A stretch of DNA of 64,000 nucleotides from contig VLTH01000002.1 of the NCBI GenBank assembly GCA_008125075.1, positions 1,843,451 through 1,907,450 of the forward strand. Direction: 5' to 3'. Origin of the DNA: Acetivibrio alkalicellulosi (GTDB lineage: Bacteria > Bacillota > Clostridia > Acetivibrionales > Acetivibrionaceae). Shown in pieces: positions 19,117 through 27,266 of the stretch (its first letter is position 1; every line of letters begins with the position of its first letter). Position numbers and translations under genes: made by a program. The notes under the pieces are model-generated. The model ran no database searches. It was not told the DNA's origin and saw only the letters and a program-made list of their open reading frames with translations.

Positions 19117-19120
19117 ATAA

Positions 19121-20371
19121 TCACTCCATTTCTTGCTGGCTCTCTATAACCGTTACTTTTGAATTGTCTTTTAAAAAATTTTGACCTCTTACAACTACCC
19201 TGTCACCGTCTTTGACATCACCCATAATTTCCATCAAACTATCATTGGACGCTCCTGTTGTAACTTCTTTTCTAAGGGCTTTATCTTCTTCAACAATATA
19301 AATATAATTCCTGCCATTTTGGTTTACAACACTTTCAATTGGAACAGTAAGCACTTCATCTGTAGCGTAAGTTACTATTTCCACCTGAGCAGCCATCCCA
19401 CCTTTTATCAGTTTATTTTCATTTGATACCTTAAGCCTCGTAAGGTATGATTGAGTTCTTGGGTCGGCATTGGGACTAACACTCATAATTTCACCAATAA
19501 ATGGCTCTTGCTGTACCGATCTGATATAAACATTATACTTATCTCCAACTTTTAGTTGGTTTACTATGTTTTCTACTACATTAATATCTACAAATATTTC
19601 TGATATTTCAACTACCGTAGCTGCTGGCATTGCACTTGATACAAGTTCACCTGCATTAACATTTAGCATTGAAATATAACCATCAACAGGAGAGGTAACA
19701 ATAGTATTTTCAAGCTGGGACTTAGCTACATTGTACGCTGCTTCTGCCTGTCTTAACTGAGCCCTTGATGCTTCTAAGTTTTCTTTATTTATTCTTGCCT
19801 CTGTAAGTTCTTTTGCTGTTCTAGCAGTTTGAAACTGTTCTTTTGCCAGTTCATATCTTGTCTGTACGCCATCAAGATTTTGTTTTGAAACCATTCCATT
19901 TTCATATAATGTTTTTGTGTCCTCGTACATTTTCTGTGCATCATTTAAGTTTATTTCTGCACTTTTTAATGAAGATTCAAGCTGAGCCATTTGAAGCTCT
20001 AAAGCTCCTCCTTCTGCTCTTTGAACATTAACTCTTGCCACATTAAGAGCAGCCTCAGCTTGAGCAAGCTGAAGTCTTATATCCTTATCATCAATTGTAA
20101 AAATTACTTGCCCTTTATTAACCTGATCACCTAATCTAACATTTACCTGAGAGACCTTTCCTGGTAATTGAGCTATTACATTAATCTCTTTAGATGGTTT
20201 TGCTTGGCCTGTGATATTCTGAGTTTTTTCAAGGCTGTTTTTTTGTACATTGGATACACTTACTGAAATAGCTCTTTCTTCATTACTTTCACTTGTTGAT
20301 GCTGTCGAACTACATCCTGCTGCTATAATAATAATTCCAGCCATTAATAATAATAAAATACTTTTTTTCAT
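19121..20371 (-). CDS. RND efflux membrane-fusion (adaptor) lipoprotein
   Basis: About 416 residues. A lipoprotein signal (MKKSILLLLMAGIIIIAAGC) with cysteine at the lipobox anchors it outside the membrane. Next come the first half of a lipoyl-like barrel (Q-L-P-G-K-V-S-Q-V-N-V-R-L-G-D-Q-V-N-K-G-Q) and a long alanine- and glutamine-rich coiled-coil hairpin (about 95-215). The matching half-barrel (S-P-V-D-G-Y-I-S-M-L-N-V) and a C-terminal beta domain (G-D-R-V-V-V-R-G-Q-N-F-L) follow. This is the HlyD/AcrA adaptor fold. AAGGAGGT lies 7 bases before the ATG at 20371, so the longer frame to 20398 is not used. It bridges the RND pump to the cell wall side. Confidence 0.93.
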   Translation of the reverse strand: MKKSILLLLMAGIIIIAAGCSSTASTSESNEERAISVSVSNVQKNSLEKTQNITGQAKPSKEINVIAQLPGKVSQVNVRLGDQVNKGQVIFTIDDKDIRLQLAQAEAALNVARVNVQRAEGGALELQMAQLESSLKSAEINLNDAQKMYEDTKTLYENGMVSKQNLDGVQTRYELAKEQFQTARTAKELTEARINKENLEASRAQLRQAEAAYNVAKSQLENTIVTSPVDGYISMLNVNAGELVSSAMPAATVVEISEIFVDINVVENIVNQLKVGDKYNVYIRSVQQEPFIGEIMSVSPNADPRTQSYLTRLKVSNENKLIKGGMAAQVEIVTYATDEVLTVPIESVVNQNGRNYIYIVEEDKALRKEVTTGASNDSLMEIMGDVKDGDRVVVRGQNFLKDNSKVTVIESQQEME

Positions 20372-20387
20372 TAATATACCTCCTTGA

Positions 20388-20822
20388 CTAATCTTCAATT
20401 CTAAGCTTAGAAAATATTTCCCGTGTTTCTTCCATTAATTCACTTAATCGTTTAATATCTTCATCACTAAAAATCGATATTTTTTTTAAAAGATGTTGAT
20501 TAAACTTATTCATTTCTCCATCTAAAAAATCATTTCCCTTTTCTGTTATTTTTAGTATGATCACTCTTCTGTCTTTCTCATCAGTAATTCTTTCAACAAA
20601 GCCCTCATCTATCATTTTGTCAGCTAGAACAGTTAAATTTGGTCTTGATACCATCATTCTATTTCCATAATAATTCATCGGCTTTCCGCCTTCTAATTTT
20701 AAGTAGTATAATAGTTCCATTTGAAGCCTAGTAATACCACAATCTGTAAGACCTCTAAACAAAGTTTTGTGAAGTACTGGTAAAAAAGTCACAAAGCTTT
20801 TAATTAGCTCTTCTCGATTCAA
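20388..20822 (-). CDS. MarR family transcriptional regulator of the efflux operon
   Basis: The 144-residue protein has a central winged helix-turn-helix: I-T-R-L-Q-M-E-L-L-Y-Y-L, then M-V-S-R-P-N-L-T-V-L-A-D-K-M-I-D-E-G-F-V (recognition helix) and the wing D-E-K-D-R-R-V-I-I-L-K-I-T-E-K-G. Dimerising helices lie at both ends. The D-x-R wing motif is typical of MarR. The start is TTG, with GGGGGT about 8 bases upstream. It is the first gene of the marR-adaptor-RND operon, and its own promoter carries a perfect palindrome at the transcription start. Autorepression relieved by a pump substrate is the likely logic (inference). Confidence 0.92.
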   Translation of the reverse strand: MNREELIKSFVTFLPVLHKTLFRGLTDCGITRLQMELLYYLKLEGGKPMNYYGNRMMVSRPNLTVLADKMIDEGFVERITDEKDRRVIILKITEKGNDFLDGEMNKFNQHLLKKISIFSDEDIKRLSELMEETREIFSKLRIED

Positions 20823-20957
20823 TTATCTTACCCCCTATGTTTGACTTATGAATTCTGAAAATATAACTTTAAATACAGGTCTTATTTGATGCCAAATAGG
20901 CTCCGTGAAAAGCGGAAGTTATATTACAGACATTCCTTGGTAAATTCGTTATGTATA

Positions 20958-20984
20958 ATAATAGTTATGAATCATAACTATTAT
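20958..20984. promoter_or_regulatory. MarR operator palindrome
   Basis: A perfect 12-bp inverted repeat (ATAATAGTTATG / CATAACTATTAT) has a 3-base centre (AAT). It begins about 8 bases downstream of the -10 box of the marR promoter, covering the expected transcription start. Size and symmetry suit a MarR dimer. Confidence 0.75.
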
Positions 20985-20992
20985 AGAATTTA

Positions 20993-21021
20993 ATTATAAG
21001 TCCATACTTTTTTAATGTCAA
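20993..21021 (-). promoter_or_regulatory. Consensus sigma-A promoter of marR-adaptor-RND operon
   Basis: On the minus strand TTGACA (21021-21016) and TATAAT (20998-20993) are separated by exactly 17 bases. Both boxes match the consensus perfectly. The operator follows directly. The rest of the 371-bp gap 20823-21193 is the marR leader (about 135 bases, with a small TATTTG/CAAATA dyad) and the opposing promoter for the gene at 21194. Confidence 0.85.
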
Positions 21022-21106
21022 CTCAAAATATAATTTATTAACAAAAATTTAACTTAATAAGCACTGAATGATAAAAGGAAGAAAAGATGAAAGGATGAAA
21101 TTATGT

Positions 21107-21135
21107 TTGATGTTAAATAAAAAAAAGAGTATAAT
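21107..21135 (+). promoter_or_regulatory. Sigma-A promoter of the polyprenyl synthetase gene
   Basis: TTGATG (21107-21112), a 17-base spacer and TATAAT (21130-21135) lie 59 bases upstream of the start codon. Confidence 0.7.
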
Positions 21136-21193
21136 TTAATTTGAGCTTTTAAAGCAAAAATTAACAGTCTTTATAAATTAGGAGGTTTTTTTC

Positions 21194-22285
21194 TTGAGCG
21201 TTAAATTAATTGAGTTTCTTAAAGAAAAAGAAAAGGATATAGTAGAGTACATAAAACAAAGTGATGTACAAAAGTATTTTAAACCCGCCCATATGTATGA
21301 TGCTGTTACCAGCTATGTATACAGAAATGCAAAAAGGTTACGCCCATCAGTTCTTATTATGGCATGTGGCTGCTTAGGTGGTGAAGAGCGCATTGCTATA
21401 CCAGCAGCAGCTGGAGTTGAACTTTTTCATACATGGACTTTAGTTCACGATGACATAATTGACAATGACAGTTTAAGAAGAGGAGAGCCAACAGTTCACC
21501 GTCTAATGCAAGGCATGGGAAAAACTGATCTTAAACTAAATGATAATATGGCAAAAGATTATGGAAGAGATGTTGCAATTCTAGCAGGCGATATACAACA
21601 CGCATGGTCAGTAACATTTTTCATTGACTCTACTATTAAAATGGGTGTTGATCCCCTTGTATCTTTAGAGATAATAAGGTATATGGAATCATATGTTATT
21701 GGTAACCTTATTTGTGGAGAAACAGTTGATGTACAGTTAGGTATGAGTAGTACAATAGACAGTCTGAATTTTTCTGAAGAAGATATAATTAATATGTTGT
21801 GGTTAAAAACAGGTGTATTATATGGTTTTTCTGGGATGGCCGGAGCAATGATTGGTAAGGGAACAGCCGATATTAATGATGTTCAGGTCAATGGCATTAA
21901 AGAATTTACAAGTAATTGTGGTACAGCCTTTCAACTTCAAGATGATATCCTGGGTATTTTAGGCAATGAAAAAACTCTGGGTAAACCTATTGGTTCAGAT
22001 ATCAGAGAAGGAAAGAAAACCACAATAGTTTATCAAGCTCTAAAAAATGCAAATGAAGAAGAAAAAACATTTTTACTTAGTGTATTGGGTAATAAAAATG
22101 CCAGCGAAAGTGATGTACAAAAGGTTGTATATCTCTTCAACCATCTAGATGGGATAAATCACACAAAGAGTTTGGCAGAAGGATATATTAAAAAAGCTCT
22201 TCCTTACCTTGACGTTATTGAAGACTCAATGTATAAAGATCTATTACTGTCATGGGCTGATTTCATGATTAACAGAGACTTTTAA
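21194..22285 (+). CDS. Polyprenyl (isoprenyl) diphosphate synthase family protein
   Basis: The 363-residue soluble enzyme has both aspartate-rich motifs of trans-prenyltransferases: L-V-H-D-D-I-I-D-N-D-S-L-R-R-G (about 98-112) and F-Q-L-Q-D-D-I-L-G (about 247-255). K-P-I-G-S-D-I-R-E-G-K-K-T follows the second. It condenses isopentenyl diphosphate with allylic diphosphates to give C15-C20 or longer chains. The product length is not clear, because it is longer than typical FPP synthases (about 295) and nearer GGPP- or heptaprenyl-type enzymes. The start is TTG with GGAGGT eight bases upstream. It has its own promoter and two terminator-like hairpins after it. Confidence 0.92.
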   Translation: MSVKLIEFLKEKEKDIVEYIKQSDVQKYFKPAHMYDAVTSYVYRNAKRLRPSVLIMACGCLGGEERIAIPAAAGVELFHTWTLVHDDIIDNDSLRRGEPTVHRLMQGMGKTDLKLNDNMAKDYGRDVAILAGDIQHAWSVTFFIDSTIKMGVDPLVSLEIIRYMESYVIGNLICGETVDVQLGMSSTIDSLNFSEEDIINMLWLKTGVLYGFSGMAGAMIGKGTADINDVQVNGIKEFTSNCGTAFQLQDDILGILGNEKTLGKPIGSDIREGKKTTIVYQALKNANEEEKTFLLSVLGNKNASESDVQKVVYLFNHLDGINHTKSLAEGYIKKALPYLDVIEDSMYKDLLLSWADFMINRDF

Positions 22286-22360
22286 AAAATACTTTCATCA
22301 TATTTTGTTTGTGCTCATGAATGTCTCTGCCCTTGTACATGGGTATAAAATCAAAAACTT

Positions 22361-22393
22361 AAAAGGGTCAGGGCTTGATGCCCCGACCCTTTT
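22361..22393 (+). terminator. Terminator of the polyprenyl synthetase gene
   Basis: AAAAGGGTC-A-GGGC TTGAT GCCC-C-GACCCTTTT forms a 13-pair stem with one internal mismatch and ends in a short T-run. It lies 75 bp after the stop codon. A near-copy follows at 22425-22457. Confidence 0.8.
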
Positions 22394-22396
22394 ATT

Positions 22397-22462
22397 AGAA
22401 TTCTTGGAACAAAGTGAAAGACTTAAAAGCGAAAGGGCTCGATGCCCTGAGCTTTTTATTTA
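22397..22462. repeat. Dispersed repeat copy shared with the MITE centre at 27012-27079
   Basis: About 65 bases (TTGGAACAAAGTGAAAGACT ... GAGCTTTTTATTT) match the reverse complement of 27012-27079 at most positions. The copy ends in a hairpin. This is likely a piece of the same mobile repeat family, exapted here as a terminator. Confidence 0.7.
22425..22457. terminator. Second hairpin, terminator for metA and/or the upstream gene
   Basis: AAAAGC and GCTTTTT flank GGGC TCGAT GCCC, giving a stem with an internal bulge. It lies 16 bp past the metA stop (minus strand) and behind the polyprenyl synthetase (plus strand), so it can serve either direction. A/T-runs are present on both sides. Confidence 0.65.
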
Positions 22463-22472
22463 AATAAACGTA

Positions 22473-23390
22473 TTACTCAATATTGTTTACATCATATGGA
22501 GTTTCCTGATATACATAATAATTGAGCCAATTTGTAAATAAAAGATTTGAATGCCCTCTCCATCTTACTATTGGATCATTATCAGGGTTATCATCAGGAA
22601 AATAATTTTTGGGCACCTTTATGTTAAGTCCCTTTTTTATGTCCCGTTCATACTCTAGTTTTAAGGTTAGCGGATCATACTCTGAATGTCCTGTTACAAA
22701 AACTTTTCTACCATCTTTTGTAGCGACTACATATACTCCAGCTTCTTCAGATTCACTTAATATTTCTAACTCCCTTACTTTCTCAATGTCTTCTCTTCTT
22801 ATTCCAGTGTGACGTGAATGAGGAGCATAAAAAACATCATCAAATCCTCTAGTAAGCTTTATATTTTTTTTAGTCACAGTATGTTTGTAGATTCCAAACA
22901 TTTTTTCTTCTAGAGTACACTTTTTAATACCATAATGGTAATAAAGCGCTGCTTGTGCTCCCCAACATATATGAAAAGTTGAAGTTACACTGTGTTTTTT
23001 CCACTCCATAATTGTTTTGAGCTCTTCCCAATAGGTTACATCTTCAAACTCTAAATGCTCAACAGGAGCTCCCGTTATAACCATTCCATCAAACTTTTTA
23101 TCCTTAATATCATCAAAAGTTTGATAAAAAGTAGTCAAATGCTCTTCCGGAGTATTTTTCGAAGTATGTGTCTTAGGTTGCAAAAGAACTATATCTACTT
23201 GCAAAGGAGAATTCCCAAGTTGTCTTAGCAATTGAGTCTCTGTTACTATTTTTGTAGGCATTAAATTTAAAATAACAATTTTTAAAGGTCTGATATCTTG
23301 GTGAAAAGCACGATCCTCACTCATAACAAATATGTTTTCATTGTTTAAAACATCAAATGCCGGCAAATTGTCTGGTATTTTTATAGGCAT
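22473..23390 (-). CDS. metA: Homoserine O-acyltransferase MetA
   Basis: About 305 residues, starting [15 protein letters not shown], which is the normal start of this family. A frame from 23405 adds only MDDEN. The enzyme acylates homoserine, using acetyl- or succinyl-CoA, in the first committed step of methionine synthesis. The glutamine amidotransferase-like fold shows the nucleophile in [16 protein letters not shown] and the His/Glu pair in [12 protein letters not shown]. Many Firmicute MetA enzymes use acetyl-CoA, so acetyltransferase is likely but not certain. No SAM riboswitch core could be recognised in the 370 bp upstream. The gene appears monocistronic. Confidence 0.95.
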   Translation of the reverse strand: MPIKIPDNLPAFDVLNNENIFVMSEDRAFHQDIRPLKIVILNLMPTKIVTETQLLRQLGNSPLQVDIVLLQPKTHTSKNTPEEHLTTFYQTFDDIKDKKFDGMVITGAPVEHLEFEDVTYWEELKTIMEWKKHSVTSTFHICWGAQAALYYHYGIKKCTLEEKMFGIYKHTVTKKNIKLTRGFDDVFYAPHSRHTGIRREDIEKVRELEILSESEEAGVYVVATKDGRKVFVTGHSEYDPLTLKLEYERDIKKGLNIKVPKNYFPDDNPDNDPIVRWRGHSNLLFTNWLNYYVYQETPYDVNNIE

Positions 23391-23561
23391 ATTCTCATCA
23401 TCCATTCTATATTAGCATTCCATAATATTATAAATGATACTACATATGCTTTTAAATAGTCAATGTTTTTTGAATATTATACAAAAGCAAAGACAGCAAT
23501 AATTAATAAAAGATGTTTTATATATAAATTTTATATTGTAAAATTAATGCCATTACTTTTG

Positions 23562-23605
23562 GGGAGTGTTGCAAAACTACTTTTTAAGTAGCAAGCAACA
23601 CTCCC
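23562..23605 (+). terminator. Strong orphan terminator-like hairpin upstream of metA
   Basis: GGGAGTGTTGC (23562-23572) pairs with GCAACACTCCC (23595-23605), and inside it CTACTT pairs with AAGTAG. A T-run (TCTTTTTTG) follows on the plus strand. No plus-strand gene ends nearby; it lies between metA and the gene at 23769, both on the minus strand. It may end a short plus-strand RNA or antisense transcript. The rest of 23391-23768 shows nothing clear. Confidence 0.55.
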
Positions 23606-23768
23606 TCTTTTTTGTGTTATTGGAAATAAGACAATAAAACTTCCTATGCTTAAACAAAAGTAAATATTTACTATTGAAATCTCGAAAATAATAACTTCCC
23701 CTATAAATTTCACTTTAGGTCATATTTCTTCTAACATTAACCATGTGAAAAAGAGGCATTAAATATTT

Positions 23769-24293
23769 TCAAGATATTTGCTCAAGCCCTAATTTTTCTC
23801 GGAGGTTCAATATATAATCAAAACATTTCTCTGTATCTCCTGTTACATCATTTTTTTCTTTTCTTATAGAGTAGTTTTTAGTAGTGTCTCCAAACAAAAT
23901 GTAGTTTTTATGTGCAGCATAAGGATCTTTATGCTCATAGTATTTTATCTCAAAATCCTTTGAGTCCTGTTGAGGTAATTTAACAGAGTATATTTTAACC
24001 CATTGAAGTTCAACACATTTTTGTTTTTTTAAGTACTCCACCATATCATTATATAGTTTTAATTGAGCATTCTCCTTCTGCTCATTTTCCTCCTTTGATT
24101 CCTCATTATCCTCACTTAAAATTTTTTCAATGATTTTCTTTTGATCTTCTAACTCACTCCACAATAGACCGTTGTATTTTGATAATTTTCCAAATACATG
24201 GTTTGATATAGAGCCAGATGCCTTAAGATACTTTTCCAAAGAGTCCGCCATTATTTCCAATAATTTTTTATCTTTGTTTTCAATCAATTCCAT
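23769..24293 (-). CDS. Uncharacterised soluble protein
   Basis: The 174-residue protein has no signal peptide or membrane segment, and I do not recognise it. The N-terminal half (about 1-90) is charged and helical, with a glutamate-rich stretch (E-D-N-E-E-S-K-E-E-N-E-Q-K-E-N) that could be a flexible linker or coiled coil. The C-terminal half (about 95-174) alternates strands and loops (V-E-L-Q-W-V-K-I-Y-S-V-K-L ... I-L-F-G-D-T-T-K-N-Y-S-I-R-K-E) and may be a small beta domain. The start has AAGGGTG immediately upstream. It is the only gene in its transcript, as far as can be seen. Confidence 0.7.
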   Translation of the reverse strand: MELIENKDKKLLEIMADSLEKYLKASGSISNHVFGKLSKYNGLLWSELEDQKKIIEKILSEDNEESKEENEQKENAQLKLYNDMVEYLKKQKCVELQWVKIYSVKLPQQDSKDFEIKYYEHKDPYAAHKNYILFGDTTKNYSIRKEKNDVTGDTEKCFDYILNLREKLGLEQIS

Positions 24294-24449
24294 TCACCCT
24301 TTGCCACTTTTTGCTAATTATAATTTTCAATGTATAATAAATATATCAGATATATACATTAATTACAACTGCACTCTCCTTACATGTTTGGTAATTATTA
24401 TAATTTTTCATCTCATACACCAACTCTTTTTAAATACATCAAAAATTAC

Positions 24450-24495
24450 GTGTGTATTTAGTGAATGTTTTTCTTCACTTTAAAAATATACACCC
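24450..24495. repeat. Short MITE-like inverted repeat
   Basis: GTGTGTATTTAGTGAATG, a TTTTTCTT loop and CACTTTAAAAATATACACCC make an imperfect 46-bp palindrome. Its inner sequence ATGTTTTTCTTCACTTTA recurs at both ends of the element at 26944-27201. Confidence 0.6.
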
Positions 24496-24513
24496 AAATA
24501 ATTACTTCTTTGA

Positions 24514-24542
24514 TTGCAGCTTCCGATGCGATATGATATAAT
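24514..24542 (+). promoter_or_regulatory. Probable sigma-A promoter of the anti-sigma-like gene
   Basis: TTGCAG (24514-24519), a 17-base spacer and TATAAT (24537-24542) lie about 45 bases upstream of the start at 24586. A small AAGTAA/TTACTT dyad follows in the leader. Confidence 0.6.
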
Positions 24543-24585
24543 CATATTGAAAAGTAAGTATTCTTTACTTATGGAGGACTAACCC

Positions 24586-25008
24586 ATGAAAATATTAAAA
24601 TATAAACTTGAAGCATACATACCATTTGACAAAAACAGCATAGAAAAATTTCTGTTTTTCTGTGAAGAAACCATAAATAATATTACAACAGATGAAAAAA
24701 AGGTATTTAGATTAAAAAGTGCAGCTCACGAACTTCTAATTAACTCTTTAGAGCATGGATATAATAAAAATGCTGGCAAAGTTACCTTTTCTATAGAAAG
24801 CAAAGGAGACTCAATACTTTTAGAAATGTCTGATGAAGGTTCAGGTCTTGACATATCCTCATTAAATTTAGAACGACACTGCTCTGATCTACAAAGTATA
24901 AATGGCAGAGGCTGGGGACTGATGATATTAAAAAAACTCTCTGATAATATGACTATTTCCTCAAATACTCCTAATGGTACAAAAATATCAATACTAATTT
25001 CCACCTAG
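24586..25008 (+). CDS. RsbW/SpoIIAB-like histidine-kinase-fold ATP-binding protein
   Basis: The 140-residue protein is a stand-alone HATPase_c_2 domain. The N box reads A-A-H-E-L-L-I-N-S-L-E-H-G, the G1 box M-S-D-E-G-S-G-L-D, and the G2 box G-R-G-W-G-L-M-I-L-K-K-L-S-D. Members of this family are anti-sigma factors or serine kinases that act on anti-sigma antagonists. No partner sigma factor or STAS protein is adjacent, so its target is unknown. A GGAGG ribosome binding site lies 9 bases before the ATG. The gene converges on the radical SAM gene, whose stop is only 2 bp away. Confidence 0.85.
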   Translation: MKILKYKLEAYIPFDKNSIEKFLFFCEETINNITTDEKKVFRLKSAAHELLINSLEHGYNKNAGKVTFSIESKGDSILLEMSDEGSGLDISSLNLERHCSDLQSINGRGWGLMILKKLSDNMTISSNTPNGTKISILIST

Positions 25009-25009
25009 T

Positions 25010-26758
25010 TTATAAAAATATCTTTTTATAACTATATCGGCCTGAAACACTGTCTAAATTTTTGTAATCAATGATTATTACCATTTGATGATGAGTACAT
25101 TTTTCAGAATTTCCATCAACATCAATTCCAAATGGCTCAAAATGAACATTTTTATATATACTTTTAGCAGGAACTCCTATATATTCAGGAAGATATTTTT
25201 TTATATTATCTGTACTTTTCAAAAATTCAAAACACTTTTCTTTAAATTCTGATATTTGAATTCTTTTTAGTCCAACAGGAAGATTATTAGTATTGTGAGA
25301 TACTATAAAATCAAATTTCATTATTTCTATAATAATTTCTCTATTAAAACAGTCACTCATTTCATCAATAAAGTCTAACATTACTGTATAAAGATCTCTA
25401 CTTGAAAGTGGCCTACTATACAGATCTTTCTTTTTATAAAATGAAGATAGTATTTCATAAAATTCAAAGGCATCACTATAAAAGTTTTTGACAATGTAGT
25501 CAAGGGTCTTACAAAACCTTGATGAATTAAAATATTTATCTACTAAGTGCTCTATTTCTTTTATTTTTACCATCTCATTAAAGCTCAAAAATTTATTTTC
25601 TAAAACCTCATAAGGTGGATAATCTCTAAATAAGTAATTATATTTATTAAATTCCTTTCTTAATCCTGAGCCCTTGAGCATCTTCAAAAACCCAAGTTGT
25701 AACTTATGGGGTCTTAACTGATATACCTGGTTAAAAGAGTTTTTAAATGAGTCTAAGTCTTCAAAAGGTAAACCGGCAATCAAATCAAGATGTATATGGA
25801 TATTTTTAAGATCTAACAGTTTTTTTACATAATAAAAAACTCTATCAATATCAGTTCTTCTTCTCACTGCTTCTAACGTTGCCCTATTTGTTGACTGAAT
25901 ACCAATTTCAAACTGAATAATACCTTTTGGCGACTTTGATAAAACCTCTATAATTTCATCGTCAAATAAATCTGCCGCCACTTCAAAATGAAAACATGTA
26001 TTTTTAGAATTATTTATTGCAAATTCAAATATCTCCACAGCTCTTTTTTTATTGCAGTTAAATGTCCTATCCACAAATTTAATTAATTTTACTCCTGAGC
26101 GTAATAATACTGTAAGGTCTTTTTTGACCCTTTCCATTGAAAAATACCTTACACCTTCAAATGTAGAAGAAATACAATATGAGCAGGAAAAAGGACAGCC
26201 TCTTGAAGCTTCATAATAAACAATTTTGTCTTTTACAAATCCCAACATATCTTCTGAATAAGGCATAGGTATGTCATCAAGATTTTTAATAAGATTCATC
26301 TGTCCATTAGATATAAATAGGTTATTCTTTTTATAGATAATGCCTTGAATTTCTTCAATATTAACAGAATTATCAATAAACATCTTTAACAACTGCCTAA
26401 AACTAGTTTCTCCTTCTCCTGAAATTATATAGTCAATATAAGGGCTGTCTTTCAATATATTTTGAGCATCATATGAAACCTCAGGCCCTCCGAGGATAAT
26501 TTTTATATTAGGTGATATCTTTTTTAAATTATCTGCTATTTTTAATACATGCTGTATATTCCATATATAACAAGAGAAGGCAACCACCTGGCAATTTTCA
26601 ACATATATACTCCCAAGAATGTTGTCTAAATTATCGTTAATTGAAAATTCAAGTACTTTAACTTCTCTACATTCATCTTTGCAGCTGGCCTTAAGATACC
26701 AAGGTGCTAAAGAAGAATGTATATGCTTTGTGTTAATAGCAATTATAAGTGTTTTCAT
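25010..26758 (-). CDS. B12-binding domain radical SAM protein (DUF4080 type)
   Basis: At 582 residues it has an N-terminal cobalamin-binding Rossmann domain (about 1-140, with I-I-L-G-G-P-E-V-S-Y-D and I-S-G-E-G-E-T-S-F). A radical SAM core follows (about 175-390), with the cluster motif R-G-C-P-F-S-C-S-Y-C and H-L-D-L-I-A-G-L-P-F-E. The C-terminal region of about 190 residues matches the DUF4080 tail. The substrate is unknown; relatives perform methylations or other radical reactions. Its start has AGGAG about 9 bases upstream. It stands alone between an unrelated convergent gene and a repeat-containing gap. Confidence 0.9.
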   Translation of the reverse strand: MKTLIIAINTKHIHSSLAPWYLKASCKDECREVKVLEFSINDNLDNILGSIYVENCQVVAFSCYIWNIQHVLKIADNLKKISPNIKIILGGPEVSYDAQNILKDSPYIDYIISGEGETSFRQLLKMFIDNSVNIEEIQGIIYKKNNLFISNGQMNLIKNLDDIPMPYSEDMLGFVKDKIVYYEASRGCPFSCSYCISSTFEGVRYFSMERVKKDLTVLLRSGVKLIKFVDRTFNCNKKRAVEIFEFAINNSKNTCFHFEVAADLFDDEIIEVLSKSPKGIIQFEIGIQSTNRATLEAVRRRTDIDRVFYYVKKLLDLKNIHIHLDLIAGLPFEDLDSFKNSFNQVYQLRPHKLQLGFLKMLKGSGLRKEFNKYNYLFRDYPPYEVLENKFLSFNEMVKIKEIEHLVDKYFNSSRFCKTLDYIVKNFYSDAFEFYEILSSFYKKKDLYSRPLSSRDLYTVMLDFIDEMSDCFNREIIIEIMKFDFIVSHNTNNLPVGLKRIQISEFKEKCFEFLKSTDNIKKYLPEYIGVPAKSIYKNVHFEPFGIDVDGNSEKCTHHQMVIIIDYKNLDSVSGRYSYKKIFL

Positions 26759-26943
26759 ATATTTAAAAACTCCTGAAATTAGTTTTTATTATTCCCTTAG
26801 TATCTTGACCTGGTCAACTTCCAAAAAATAGAAACAGTTATTATTTTCAAGCTTCCTAAGATAGCTATAACTTTAGCATTTTCAATACTTAATGTCAATA
26901 ATAGAGCTAACGAAGTCTAACAAAGACTGACGAGAACTAATGA

Positions 26944-27201
26944 GGCCTATTTGTACAAAAAGTGAAGAAAAACATGGAAGAAACATTGTGAAGCAAGTTA
27001 TAGAGCCTGTTAAAAAATAAAAGCTTGGGGTATCGAACCCCTTCGCTTTTAAGTCTTTCACTTCGTTCCAAGACTTCTAAAGCGACGAGGATAGGGAGAG
27101 CGCGAAGCGAGTTTTGCAAAGGCCCCGAGGAGCATTTACAGGCTCTAAACTGCGTAACATAAGTTTCCGGAATGTTTTTCTTCACTTTAAATTATGCAAC
27201 C
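26944..27201. mobile_element. MITE-like element, about 258 bp
   Basis: The two ends are inverted repeats of about 50 bases. The left arm reads AAGTGAAGAAAAACATGGAA ... AGAGCCTGT and the right arm, reverse-complemented, reads AAGTGAAGAAAAACATTCCG ... AGAGCCTGT. The middle is unusually GC-rich for this genome and contains a hairpin (CTTGGGGT ATCG AACCCC). The 83-codon frame across it has no ribosome binding site and is not a gene. No transposase is inside. Related pieces lie at 22397-22462, 24450-24495 and 43001-43115. The rest of the 508-bp gap 26759-27266 shows nothing else. Confidence 0.75.
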
Positions 27202-27266
27202 GAACAAATGTGAAGTGTTTTTCAAATATTTTCTTCGTTTTAATAATATGTCAAAAACAAAATAAC

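Noticed and set aside
23406-23768. SAM riboswitch upstream of metA
   Set aside because: I could not find the conserved core or a minus-strand terminator with a T-run; the hairpin there has its T-run on the plus strand.
24172-24483. 103-codon plus-strand frame overlapping the gene at 23769-24293
   Set aside because: It has low-complexity composition, lies opposite a better gene and runs into the short inverted repeat at 24450.
26937-27185. An 82-codon frame across the MITE
   Set aside because: It has no ribosome binding site, the composition follows the inverted repeat structure, and the protein is not recognisable.
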